The notes: generated by a model not told the origin, from the sequence alone. 10,975 nt of DNA from Candidatus Electronema nielsenii (GCA_026122915.1 JAGIXO010000051.1:1-10975), one strand, 5' to 3'; shown: positions 1-8,900, counted from the stretch's first letter. Numbers and translations are program-made.

Positions 1-7
1 TCTCTGC

Positions 8-46
8 TTGGTGGGTACACCAAAGATCGGTTGGTGCAGACACCAA
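8..46. repeat. Two tandem 16-bp dyads, TTGGTG-N4-CACCAA
   Basis: Bases 8-23 and 31-46 are each a perfect inverted repeat, TTGGTG, four bases, CACCAA. They are separated by 7 bp, giving a 23-bp period. A degenerate third copy in the same register may start at 54 (TTCATG-gaga-CAGGAA, matching the second copy at 11 of 16 positions but no longer self-complementary). They could be tandem protein-binding sites, small RNA hairpins or the tail of a longer array cut by the window edge. The arms are seen directly; function is unknown. Confidence 0.5.
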
Positions 47-242
47 GTTCTGGTTCATGGAGACAGGAACAAACTCAACCGCAGGACGGTGATCTGCGCT
101 TTAATCTGTTGGATATGGAAGAGGGCGGCAAGGCGGGCGACGAGCTTGGAAGTGACGGTGGCCGATTACGCCAACTTGGTGAAGATGGTGTGCAGCCCGT
201 ATGTCGGCAGATTAGTGGATATTTGGGATGTGAGTGTGGGGA

Positions 243-279
243 CGTAGATAGGGGCGAAAGATTTTGCGCCCCTACTACG
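243..279. repeat. Strong hairpin just after zwf
   Basis: The arm at 243-256 (CGTAGATAGGGGCG) pairs with 267-279 (CGCCCCTACTACG) over 13 bp with a single bulged A at 248, around a 10-base A/T-rich loop. It starts 7 nt beyond the zwf stop codon in the direction of zwf transcription, so it may end or protect the glgP-zwf transcript. There is no T-run after it on either strand, so it is not a standard intrinsic terminator. A dispersed REP-like repeat is an alternative. Confidence 0.5.
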
Positions 280-286
280 CTTCTCT

Positions 287-1777
287 TCACTCCTCCCACT
301 CCCTTTCATCGCGGGCTAACAAAGCCACAGAAGCCACCGGTCCCCAGCTGCCTGCCGGATAGGGCTTGGGCGATTCATTCGTCTTAGCCCAAGCTTCTTG
401 GATGGAGTCAATCCAGAGCCAGGAGCTTTCTACCTCGTCACGGTGGATGAACAGGGCTTGATTGCCTTGCATGACCTCCAGAATCAACCGCTCGTAGGCC
501 CCAGCAATCCGCTCCTTGCTGAAGGCTTCGGAAAAGCTCAAGTCCAGCATGGTGCGCTGGAGACGCAGGCAGTCGCTGATGCCCGGCACTTTGTTGAGCA
601 TTTCGATTTCCACGCCCTCATCAGGCTGAAGTCGGATGATCAGCTTGTTGGCAGGCAGGCTGCGGTAAGAGTCGTAAAAAATGTTGTGCGGCAGGGGCTT
701 GTAGTTGATCACCACTTCCGAGCACTTGCACGCCATCGCCTTGCCAGTGCGGAGATAGAACGGTACTCCGGCCCAACGCCAGTTGTCGATATCAACCCGG
801 ATGGCGACAAAGGTTTCCGTGGTTGAGGTGATATTTCCGCCCTTTTCCTCTATATAGCTGGACACGGGCTTGCCCTTGATGAAGCCCGGTCCGTATTGGC
901 CCCGCACCACCCGCTTGTCGATGTTTTTCGAGGTGATGGGCCGCAGTGCCTTCAGCACCTTGAGCTTCTCGTTGCGCAGGCTGTCGTCATGCAGATTGAC
1001 TGGTGGCTCCATCGCCACGAGAGTCAAGATTTGCATGAGGTGATTCTGCACCATGTCACGCAGCTGGCCCGCCTGATCAAAATAACCCCAACGACTGCCA
1101 ATCCCCACCTCTTCAGCCACTGTAATCTGGACATGATCAATGGTGTTATGATCCCAATTAGTGGTGAAGATCGAGTTGGCAAAGCGCAGGGCAAGCAGAT
1201 TCATGACCGTTTCTTTGCCTAAGTAATGGTCGATGCGGTAAACTTGCTTCTCGTTGAATACCTTGGCAACAAGGTCGTTTATCTCAATGGACGAAGCTAG
1301 GTTGCGACCGATGGGCTTCTCCAGCACCACCCTTGTGTTCGGCGTGACTAATCCGGCATGTTCTAACCCAGTGCAGATCGGGCCAAAGAGCGACGGAGCC
1401 ACAGAAAAATAGCTGACAAAGACCCGCTGCTGCGGATTCACCGCGTCTGCCAAGCGTTTGTACTCTTCCGGTGCATCAAGATTGATCAGCACATAGCGCA
1501 TCCGGGCCAGCAGCCGTTCCATGATTACCGCCTCTACTTCCTCATGAACAAAGGTCTGGAGCTTAGTCCGCACTTCCGTCAGAAAAGCCTCTTGGTTCAG
1601 TTCGTGACGAGCCACGCCGATAATGCGGGTCTCTGGATGAAGCAGACCTGCCTTTTCAAGTTGATAGAGCGAAGGCAGCAGGTTGCGCTGTGACAAATCG
1701 CCTAACACCCCAAAAATGGTGAAGTCGCAGGGTGTTCGTTCCACGTTGATGTTGCAGGATGTCTTGTCCGAGATCAT
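287..1777 (-). CDS. zwf: Glucose-6-phosphate dehydrogenase
   Basis: Oxidises glucose-6-phosphate to 6-phosphogluconolactone in the cytoplasm, the first step of the oxidative pentose phosphate pathway, usually with NADP+. The 496-residue product has normal family length. An N-terminal Rossmann motif GVLGDLS lies at residues 23-29, EKPIG at 153-157, and the signature RIDHYLGKE at 181-189 with the substrate-binding Lys188. QNHL at 244-247 supplies the expected general-base His246, and PFYLRTGK is at 339-346. The frame is open back to 1870, but the ATG at 1777 is the likely start: it has GGAG seven bases upstream and gives a normal N-terminus. That ATG overlaps the glgP stop (ATGA), which suggests translational coupling, so expression probably follows glycogen breakdown. 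The protein closely resembles proteobacterial Zwf across the catalytic region. Cofactor preference cannot be read here. Confidence 0.96.
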   Translation of the reverse strand: MISDKTSCNINVERTPCDFTIFGVLGDLSQRNLLPSLYQLEKAGLLHPETRIIGVARHELNQEAFLTEVRTKLQTFVHEEVEAVIMERLLARMRYVLINLDAPEEYKRLADAVNPQQRVFVSYFSVAPSLFGPICTGLEHAGLVTPNTRVVLEKPIGRNLASSIEINDLVAKVFNEKQVYRIDHYLGKETVMNLLALRFANSIFTTNWDHNTIDHVQITVAEEVGIGSRWGYFDQAGQLRDMVQNHLMQILTLVAMEPPVNLHDDSLRNEKLKVLKALRPITSKNIDKRVVRGQYGPGFIKGKPVSSYIEEKGGNITSTTETFVAIRVDIDNWRWAGVPFYLRTGKAMACKCSEVVINYKPLPHNIFYDSYRSLPANKLIIRLQPDEGVEIEMLNKVPGISDCLRLQRTMLDLSFSEAFSKERIAGAYERLILEVMQGNQALFIHRDEVESSWLWIDSIQEAWAKTNESPKPYPAGSWGPVASVALLARDEREWEE

Positions 1778-4299
1778 GCTTGGTCTCCGCTGTCTTTCGA
1801 GTGAAAAAGAATCCCATCTTCTGGCAGTTCCTGCCATTTTAACTCGACAGGGCAGGGCTGCACGTCCCAAACCTTGCGGCTGTACTCCAAAATAGAGCGG
1901 TCGGAGGAGAACTTGCCCATCCGGGCGGTATTGAGAATCGACATTCTGGTCCAGCTTTTTTTGTCCTCAAACAGCCTGCTCACTCGGTCTTGGCAGTCAA
2001 TGTAATCCTGATAATCGGCCAAAAGCATGTAACGATCATCATAAAGCAGCGAATCAACAATCGGCTTGAACAGCTCGCGGTCGCCGGAACTGAAATGGCC
2101 GCAGCGAATCAGCTCAATCGCCGCTTGCAGACTCTCGTTATTCTGGTAATACTCCATCGGTCGATAGCCTTTTTGCCGCAGTTCCATAATTTGTTCCACG
2201 GTCAGGCCAAACAGGAAGAAGTTTTCCTGGCCAACCTCCTGCCGGATTTCCACATTCGCCCCATCTAAGGTGCCGATGGTCAACGCACCGTTCATGGAGA
2301 ATTTCATATTGCCAGTGCCAGAAGCCTCCATACCTGCCTGAGAAATCTGCTCTGAGAGATTCGCCATCGGATAAACTATATGACCGATCTTGACACTGTA
2401 GTTGGGAATGAAGAAAATCTTGATCTGGCCACGTACCGCTGGGTCGTTGTTGATCACTTGGGCGACCGAATTGATCAGCTTAATGATTCGCTTGGCCATG
2501 AAATAGCCGGGTGCGGCCTTACCACCAAAAACAAAGAGCCGAGGCGTGATGCGCAGGCTCGGATTGGCTTTAATCCGACTGTAGAGGGTGATGATGTGGA
2601 GGATGTTGAGATGCTGCCGCTTGTATTCGTGGATGCGTTTAACCTGCACGTCAAACATGACTGAGGGATCAACGCAGATGTTATCACGGCACTCCATCAG
2701 CTCGGCAAAATCGCGCTTATTGGCCTCCTTGACCTGTCGCCACGCCTCTTGAAACGCCGCATCATCGGCTAATGGTTCTAATCGCCGCAGTTCCTCCAAA
2801 TTGGTGAGCCATTTTTCGCCAATAGCCTCAGTAATCAGCTGGGTCAGGCGCGGATTGCTGACGGCAATCCAGCGGCGGGGAGTCACGCCGTTGGTGACAT
2901 TGCGAATTTTTCCCGGATACATCGCGTCCCAGTCGGCCAAGGTGTGCTTGCGCAGCAAATTAGTGTGCAAGGCCGCCACTCCGTTGATGACTTTCGCGCC
3001 CATGCAGGCCAGATTAACCATCCGTACATAGCGCGGCCCGGTCTCGTCAATCACCGACATGCGCTGCAACCTTCCGTCATCACCGGGATATTTGATCCGT
3101 ACTTCGTCGAGGAAGCAACGGTTCAGCTCGTAGATGATCTCCAAATGCCGAGGCAAGAGGCTACCGAACAAATCTAACGGCCATTTCTCCATCGCCTCTG
3201 GCAGCAGAGTGTGGTTGGTGTAGCAGAGGGTCTTGCGGGTGATTTCCCAAGCCTCATCCCAATCATAGAGATGAATATCAACCAGCAGACGCATCAGCTC
3301 TGGCACGGCCACTGCCGGGTGGGTGTCGTTGAGCTGGCCCTGAAAATGCTCATAGAAATTGTGCAAGCTGCTATGCCGGGACAGATGCAGACGAATCATG
3401 TCTTGGAGCGAGCAGGAAACGAGGAAAAACTGCTGCTGGAGCCGCAGCTGTTTACCCTCGATTTGCTCATCGCTGGGATACAGTATCTTGGTAATCGCCT
3501 CGGCCTTGAGCTTGTCTGCCACTGCGCTGTAATAGTCGCCGGTATTGAATTCGCTGAAATCAAAGGAGGTGTGCGACTCCGTACTCCAAAGACGTAGATA
3601 GTTGACCGTGTTGACTTTATAGCCAGGAATAGGGGTGTCATAAGGTACGCCCATGATCACTCGCGCAGGCCGCCAGCGAATCCGACGGATGCCCTTCTCT
3701 GTGTGATAGATTTCTGTGCGGCCACCAAAGCTGACTTCGCAGGCCATGACCGGTTTTTTGATCTCCCAAGGATTGCCCTGATGCAGCCAGCGGTCGCTGA
3801 ACTCCTTCTGCCAACCGTTAACGATCTTCTGGTTGAACATACCGTATTCGTAGCGAATACCGTAGCCAATGGCTGGAATCTGGAGCGAGGAGAGCGAATC
3901 AAGATAGCAAACCGCTAACCTCCCCAAACCGCCGCTGCCTAAGCCTGGTTCTTCCTCGTGATTGATAATCTCTTTCAGATTCAGCCCAGTTTCCGCTGCG
4001 GCTTGGGCAAAATCCTCATACAGACCGAGGTTGACAAGATTGTTATGCAAATGCGGGCCAGTGAGAAATTCCGCTGACAAGTAACAGACGATTTTCGGGT
4101 CTTTCTCCAGCAACTTTTCAACCGAATTAACAAAGAAATGCTGCATTCGGTCGCGCAGGGTGTAGGAAACGGCTAAATAATAGTCGTTCAAGCTGGCACT
4201 GCGCGAGGTCACGCCTTGCCGACAAAATAGGTTGTAGGCAAAAGCCCGCTTGAGCTTATTGATGCGCCGGTTCCGCTCGTCAGGGGACATGTTAGTCAT
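1774..4299 (-). CDS. glgP: Glycogen (alpha-glucan) phosphorylase
   Basis: Releases glucose-1-phosphate from the non-reducing ends of glycogen or maltodextrin using phosphate and pyridoxal phosphate, in the cytoplasm. The 841 residues match the bacterial family. GSGGLGRLAVCYLDSL lies near 121-136, NGVTPRRW at 470-477, KRIHEYKRQ at 554-562, and the PLP segment EASGTGNMKF at 658-667 with the cofactor lysine at 666. The ATG at 4299 has GGAG seven bases upstream; a second ATG at 4290 is worse placed. No Ser14-type N-terminal regulatory extension is visible. The segment PNYSVKIGH at 632-640 differs from the usual NYxVSLAE block. The gene follows purH by 157 bp with no strong promoter seen in the gap, and overlaps zwf by four bases downstream. 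GlgP versus MalP specificity cannot be settled from sequence; the pairing with zwf favours a storage-glycogen role. Confidence 0.95.
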   Translation of the reverse strand: MTNMSPDERNRRINKLKRAFAYNLFCRQGVTSRSASLNDYYLAVSYTLRDRMQHFFVNSVEKLLEKDPKIVCYLSAEFLTGPHLHNNLVNLGLYEDFAQAAAETGLNLKEIINHEEEPGLGSGGLGRLAVCYLDSLSSLQIPAIGYGIRYEYGMFNQKIVNGWQKEFSDRWLHQGNPWEIKKPVMACEVSFGGRTEIYHTEKGIRRIRWRPARVIMGVPYDTPIPGYKVNTVNYLRLWSTESHTSFDFSEFNTGDYYSAVADKLKAEAITKILYPSDEQIEGKQLRLQQQFFLVSCSLQDMIRLHLSRHSSLHNFYEHFQGQLNDTHPAVAVPELMRLLVDIHLYDWDEAWEITRKTLCYTNHTLLPEAMEKWPLDLFGSLLPRHLEIIYELNRCFLDEVRIKYPGDDGRLQRMSVIDETGPRYVRMVNLACMGAKVINGVAALHTNLLRKHTLADWDAMYPGKIRNVTNGVTPRRWIAVSNPRLTQLITEAIGEKWLTNLEELRRLEPLADDAAFQEAWRQVKEANKRDFAELMECRDNICVDPSVMFDVQVKRIHEYKRQHLNILHIITLYSRIKANPSLRITPRLFVFGGKAAPGYFMAKRIIKLINSVAQVINNDPAVRGQIKIFFIPNYSVKIGHIVYPMANLSEQISQAGMEASGTGNMKFSMNGALTIGTLDGANVEIRQEVGQENFFLFGLTVEQIMELRQKGYRPMEYYQNNESLQAAIELIRCGHFSSGDRELFKPIVDSLLYDDRYMLLADYQDYIDCQDRVSRLFEDKKSWTRMSILNTARMGKFSSDRSILEYSRKVWDVQPCPVELKWQELPEDGILFHSKDSGDQA

Positions 4300-4410
4300 G
4301 GGTAGGCTCCGTTCAAAGATTCATCTGCTGCTGTCAGGTTTACCGCATCAGGAGGAGAACTGCAATCTGTTCTGGGGTAAATACGTTCAAGCACGGATGG
4401 TAAGGAAGTA

Positions 4411-4432
4411 GGGTCGCGGCGTGCCGTGACCC
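4411..4432 (-). other. Imperfect hairpin between purH and glgP
   Basis: Bases 4411-4420 (GGGTCGCGGC) pair with 4423-4432 (GCCGTGACCC) with one mismatched pair and a 2-base nominal loop. On the minus strand it lies 24 bp after the purH stop and is followed only by a mildly T-rich stretch. It could be a weak terminator or a processing/attenuation site separating purH from glgP. It is not a convincing intrinsic terminator. Confidence 0.3.
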
Positions 4433-4456
4433 CAGCGAACGGATGATGCAGGAGGT

Positions 4457-5746
4457 CTAATGCTTAAATGCGCGGCAGCCAGTGAACATCATCGCTGCCT
4501 GCGGATTGGCTTCGTTACAGGCTTCAATAGAAGCATAATCTCGCATCGAACCACCTGCCTGCAAGATAGCGGTGATGCCCTCGCGGATACCTACATCTGC
4601 TGCATCACGGAAGGGGAAAAAAGCATCTGAGATCATCACTGAACCGGGCAGCCCGGCTCGGTCGTTCTTCACTTTCGCATCAATCTCTGCCTTATCTGCT
4701 GCCGCCCGTTTACCCTGTTCTACTTCTAATGCCATATCCGAATACGGAATGCCAAAGCGATCAAAGCAGGTAATATCAGCATATTTGATATAGGCCTTCT
4801 GCACAGCAATTTCTGCCACGCCGACTCGATCTTGTTCACCAGTGCCGATCCCAACCGTGCAGCCGTCTTTTACATAAATTACTGAGTTAGACGTAACTCC
4901 ATGTTCTACAGCCCAGCCGAAGATCATGTCGTCTAATTCATGCTGCGTTGGTTGACGTTCACAGCGATATTCTTGATCCTTCCACGTCGCTACAGCTGGT
5001 TTCAAATCAGCAGCAGAGCGAATGGCGTTCACCGCAGACTGCTGGACAATGATGCCGCCGTCTATGAGCGATTTGAAATCAACAAATCGATATCGCTCAA
5101 AGTCCGCCAATCGAGTGATGCCATCCATGCGAATAACGCGCAAGTTCTTTGCCTTAGCAAGAATCGCCAAGGTGCCTTCTTCAAACTCCGGCGCACAAAC
5201 TACTTCCAGATAATTCTGACTCATCAATTCGGCGGTGGCTTTGTCTAATGGCCTATTGACAACTACAGCTCCACCAAAGGCGGCAATGCGATCAGCGCGG
5301 TTGGCCCGATTGTAGGCATCAGCTAAGGTTGCACCGATGGCTGCACCACAGGGATTGTTATGCTTGAGAATCACCGCTGCGGGTTTATCCATCAGATATT
5401 TAATGATATTCAAGCCATTGTCCACATCAGTCAGGTTGATCTTGCCTGGATGCTTGCCCACTTGCAGCATGTCCTCTACCTTGATGCCGCTGACTAAGGC
5501 ATTACCTGGCTCAATAAATTTGCAATCACCGAGCAGCAAATTGCCATTGACCAGCTCATACAAGGCTGCTTCCTGATCCGGGTTTTCGCCGTAACGCAGG
5601 CCGCGTTCGTCAACAGTGCCGTCCTCCATTGGAATTGCCCACGTCCGTTTGCGATAGACCAAGGTCTGGTCGCCAAAGGAAAGAGTCATCTCCATCGGGA
5701 AAGAATCACCGAGGATGGTGGTATACATTTTTTTCAAATCGCTCAT
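4457..5746 (-). CDS. purH: AICAR formyltransferase, PurH-type without the IMP cyclohydrolase domain
   Basis: Transfers a formyl group from 10-formyltetrahydrofolate to AICAR, the penultimate step of de novo purine synthesis. The 429 residues correspond to the C-terminal transformylase half of bifunctional PurH (normally about 510-590 residues). LRYGENPDQ at 50-58 opens the domain, KHNNPCG at 128-134 holds the catalytic Lys-His pair, DAFFPF is at 374-379 and GGSMRD at 398-403, and the protein ends in Lys-His as the family does. Only about 49 residues precede the domain, so the MGS-like cyclohydrolase domain is absent; IMP cyclohydrolase must be encoded elsewhere. The ATG at 5746 has GGAG six bases upstream and no in-frame evidence of a lost N-terminal part. 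A near-consensus promoter lies 69-97 bp upstream, making this the first gene of its transcript. Continuation into glgP is possible but not shown. Confidence 0.92.
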   Translation of the reverse strand: MSDLKKMYTTILGDSFPMEMTLSFGDQTLVYRKRTWAIPMEDGTVDERGLRYGENPDQEAALYELVNGNLLLGDCKFIEPGNALVSGIKVEDMLQVGKHPGKINLTDVDNGLNIIKYLMDKPAAVILKHNNPCGAAIGATLADAYNRANRADRIAAFGGAVVVNRPLDKATAELMSQNYLEVVCAPEFEEGTLAILAKAKNLRVIRMDGITRLADFERYRFVDFKSLIDGGIIVQQSAVNAIRSAADLKPAVATWKDQEYRCERQPTQHELDDMIFGWAVEHGVTSNSVIYVKDGCTVGIGTGEQDRVGVAEIAVQKAYIKYADITCFDRFGIPYSDMALEVEQGKRAAADKAEIDAKVKNDRAGLPGSVMISDAFFPFRDAADVGIREGITAILQAGGSMRDYASIEACNEANPQAAMMFTGCRAFKH

Positions 5747-5814
5747 GAAATACTCCGATCTTTTGTGAAATTATCGTTCTGAAGGGTTGTCAGCAGCTGT
5801 CAGTAAAAGCTCAA

Positions 5815-5843
5815 AATATACTCTGCACTGCCCATCTTGCCAA
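5815..5843 (-). promoter_or_regulatory. Sigma70-type promoter for purH
   Basis: On the minus strand TTGGCA (5843-5838) is followed by a 17-bp spacer and TATATT (5820-5815). Each hexamer matches the consensus at five of six positions and the spacing is ideal. Transcription would start near 5808, leaving a leader of about 60 nt with the direct repeat CTGACA-gctg-CTGACA before the purH ribosome binding site. The -35 box sits only six bases beyond the T-tract of the upstream terminator. Confidence 0.7.
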
Positions 5844-5848
5844 CCCGG

Positions 5849-5885
5849 AAAAAAACAGCCCGGATTTTATTGCTAATCCGGGCTG
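5849..5885 (-). terminator. Intrinsic terminator of the hdrA-like gene
   Basis: A perfect 11-bp stem, CAGCCCGGATT (5856-5866) with AATCCGGGCTG (5875-5885), closes an 8-base loop. Read on the minus strand, the stem is followed directly by seven Ts (5855-5849). It begins 33 bp after the hdrA-like stop codon. The T-run lies on one side only, so termination is aimed at the minus-strand transcript. Confidence 0.9.
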
Positions 5886-5918
5886 CTGATTACTCCATGA
5901 GGTGCTTTGTGTCTTATG

Positions 5919-8900
5919 CTACGCTGTCGCTACCTCGCCAAAAGCATGAATCTGAGCCATGATGCCATCCAAGGTGAAGCGGCCCATATCAATCGCCATT
6001 GTCGGACAACGGGCCGCGCAAACCCCGCAGCCCTTGCACGAGGCGGTGATGGTGCGGGCTTTGCGCTTCTTGTCATCCTTGTAGATTTCAATCGCCTTGT
6101 AAGGACAGAAGGCTTCACAGGCGGCGCAGCCGATGCACTTCTCCGGGTCGATTTTGGAGACGATGGGCGCAGGAGTCACCGAGCCTTTGGCTAAAGGATG
6201 ACTGGCTCTCCCCGCTGCTGCCTGCGCTTGGGCAATGGTTTCATCCATCGAGCGCGGTGAATGCGCCAGCCCGCAAACATAGGTGCCATCAACCGGCAAG
6301 TCAACCGGCTGCAACTTAACATGTGCCTCTAAGAAGAATTTCTCCGCTGTGACCGGTACCTTGAGCATTCGGGCTAGCTCGCTTGGGTCTTCTGGGACAA
6401 TGCCGGTGGATAAAACCAGCACGTCAGCATTGAGGGCCACGGTCTCACCCAACAAGGCATCGTGATACGCTACCGTTACAACGCCGCTGTCCACGCTTAC
6501 TTCTGGTTTCCGATCAAGGCTGTAGCGAGTGAAGATCACGCCGAGCTGTCGCGCTTTGCGGTAGTCGTCCTCCATGAAGCCATAGGCCCGCATATCGCGG
6601 TACAGTACAATGATCTGCATCGCTGGTTGAAGAGCCTTCAACCGCAGCGCATTCTTCAATGCTTGGCCGCAACAAACTCGACTGCAATAGGTCAAATCTT
6701 CGTCGCGGGAACCGACGCACTGAATCATCACCGTCTGCTTTGCCGTTTGTAGCCCAGCCTGATCTTCAATTAACCGTTTTTCTAAGTCAATCTGAGTGAC
6801 GATCTTAGGTGACTCACCGTAATGGTACTGCGTTGGCTGATAAGGTCGCCCACCGGTGGCAAGAACGGTTACGCCGTGGTTGATGATTTCGCTGGCACCA
6901 TGGCTTTCCACGGTGGTAGTGAAGTTGCCCACATAGCCCGAAACCGCCGTCACCGCCGCTTCGGTATGCACAGCAATTTTCGGATGATTGCTTACCTTGC
7001 TGATCAGTTCCTGCATAGCCTTGCGAGGATCATTGCCGTGGCGGTCAGCGGTGAGCAGCATCGCCTTGCCGCCGAGGTTTTTCTCGCGCTCAACTAAGGT
7101 TACGGCAAAACCTTGCTCGGCAATGGTCAAGGCTGCGGTCATACCCGCCAAGCCGCCGCCGATCACCAAGGCCGAAGGCGTGACTGGGAGCTGCATCTCT
7201 TCCAGCGCGGTCAGGCAACAGGCTTTGGCTACGGCCATCCGCACTGCATCCTTGGCCTTCGCAGTTGCCCGCTCTGGCTCGTGCATGTGTACCCAAGAAC
7301 ATTGGTCGCGAATATTGGCCATCTCAAAGAGTGAGCGGTTCAGTCCTGCCTCGCGCAAGGTGGCTTGAAAAAGCGGCTCATGGGTGCGCGGGGTGCAAGC
7401 GGCCACGACCAAGCGGTTGAGCCGGTGTTTGTGGATGGTATCCACCAGCGTTTTCTGCGCGTCCTGCGAGCAGGAATACATATTTGCCGAGGCAAAAACC
7501 ACATGAGACAGGGTCTTGGCATAGTCAGCCACAGAGGGCACGTTGACCACGCCGCCGATGTTGATGCCGCAATGGCAGACAAATACGCCAACCCTTGGTT
7601 CTTCTTGGCTGATGTTGCGTTCTTCTGGGAAAACAGCTTTAACTGTTGCGCTGTGACGAGCTGTCATCAGTTGGCCTGCGCAAAGGGCAGCGGCACCACC
7701 CGCTTGCGTTACAGAATCAGGAATGTCCTTAGGACCTTGGAACGCACCGATCACATACACACCGGGTCTGCTGGTCGAAAGAGGGGTATATGTACCGGTG
7801 TTGGCAAAGAGGTATTCATTCAGATTGATTCCAGCAGCTTGGGCCAATTGTTCTGCGCCATCCGGTGCTTCCAAGCCCTGCGAAAGGACAACCAGATCAA
7901 ATTTCTCGCTGTAATGCTTGCCGTCCTCAGTTGCCCACGTGAGCAGCAGACCGCCACCGAAGACATCTTCGACTTTGGGCGGACGAGCATAAATCACCCG
8001 AAATTTGCCCTCTTCCGTCGCGCGCTTCCGAGCCGCGTCAAACCCCTTGCCGTGGGTACGAATATCCATGTAAAATAAGGTGATCTCGCAGTTCGGGTCA
8101 TGCTCGCGGGCCAAGCTGGCCTGTTTGATCGCGTACATGCAGCAAACCGAAGAACAGTAGTTGTTACCGCAGGTTTCGTCACGCGAGCCGATACACTGGA
8201 GGAAGGCAATTTTTTTCGGATGCTTCTGATCGGAGATGCGCAGAATTTCGCCGCCGGTCGGTCCAGAGGCGCACATCAGCCGCTCATGCTCAAAGGCCGT
8301 GACCACGTCTTGGAATTTACCTAAGCCGTACTTAGCCATGATTTCGTCGCTGATTCGGCCAAAACCAGGAGCCAAAATCACCGCACCGATTGGAATTTCC
8401 AGCGTAACTTCCTTGTCATCAAAACGGATCGCACCGGCCTGACACGCCACAGCGCAGAGGCCGCAGGTGTCATGATTCAGCTTCAGACAGGCTTTCGCGT
8501 CGATATAATACGAGGTCGGCACGGCCTGCGAATAGTCGATGTGCGCGGCGTGACTTTTTTCCAAATTCTCGTTGAAATCATTACCGATCTGCTTGAGGCA
8601 ATAAAGCGTACATTGACCGCAGCCGGTGCAGATTTCTTCATCAATATAACGCGGCTGCTTCTTGATTTTGGCAATGAAATTGCCCGGCTCTCCCTTGAGT
8701 TCGGTCAGTTCGGCCAGCGTGAGGATTTCGATGTTCGGATCACGGCCCGCCTCGACTAATTTGGGAGCCAAGATGCAGAGGGAGCAGTCGTTCGTGGGAA
8801 AGGTTTTATCTAAACGGGCCATAACCCCGCCAATCGCCCCAGATTTTTCTACCAAATAAACCTTGTAGCCCAGCTCGGTTAGGTCAAGCGCGGTTTGCAC

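Larger units (their letters stand above)
1..286. other. Left-edge region without a supportable gene
   Basis: No reading frame here convinces on either strand. Two overlapping plus-strand frames (8-247 and 31-387) and one minus-strand frame (75-299) are open, but they have low-complexity or shadow-like composition (Ser/Pro-rich on minus, Gly/Asp-rich on plus), no good ribosome binding site and no motif I recognise. The 31-387 frame also runs into the 3' end of zwf on the opposite strand. The region may be a decayed gene or intergenic repeat DNA. It holds two tandem dyads (8-46) and a strong hairpin (243-279), listed separately. A gene continuing in from beyond base 1 cannot be excluded. Confidence 0.5.

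Noticed and set aside
31..387. 118-codon plus-strand frame at the left edge
   Set aside because: Runs antisense into the zwf 3' end, crosses the hairpin, and shows no recognisable family. A decayed gene is possible but cannot be supported.
398..826. 142-codon plus-strand open frame
   Set aside because: Antisense to zwf, whose catalytic motifs and length are intact; no ribosome site or family match.
1778..1870. 31-residue N-terminal extension of zwf
   Set aside because: It would lie inside the glgP 3' end and lacks family similarity; the ATG at 1777 has GGAG at the right distance and gives a normal N-terminus.
3211..3597. 128-codon plus-strand open frame
   Set aside because: Antisense to glgP, a complete and well conserved gene; a shadow frame.
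7365..8078. 237-codon plus-strand open frame
   Set aside because: It lies wholly antisense to the hdrA-like gene, shows no recognised motif, and its composition is that of a shadow frame. The minus-strand protein has intact cofactor motifs throughout.
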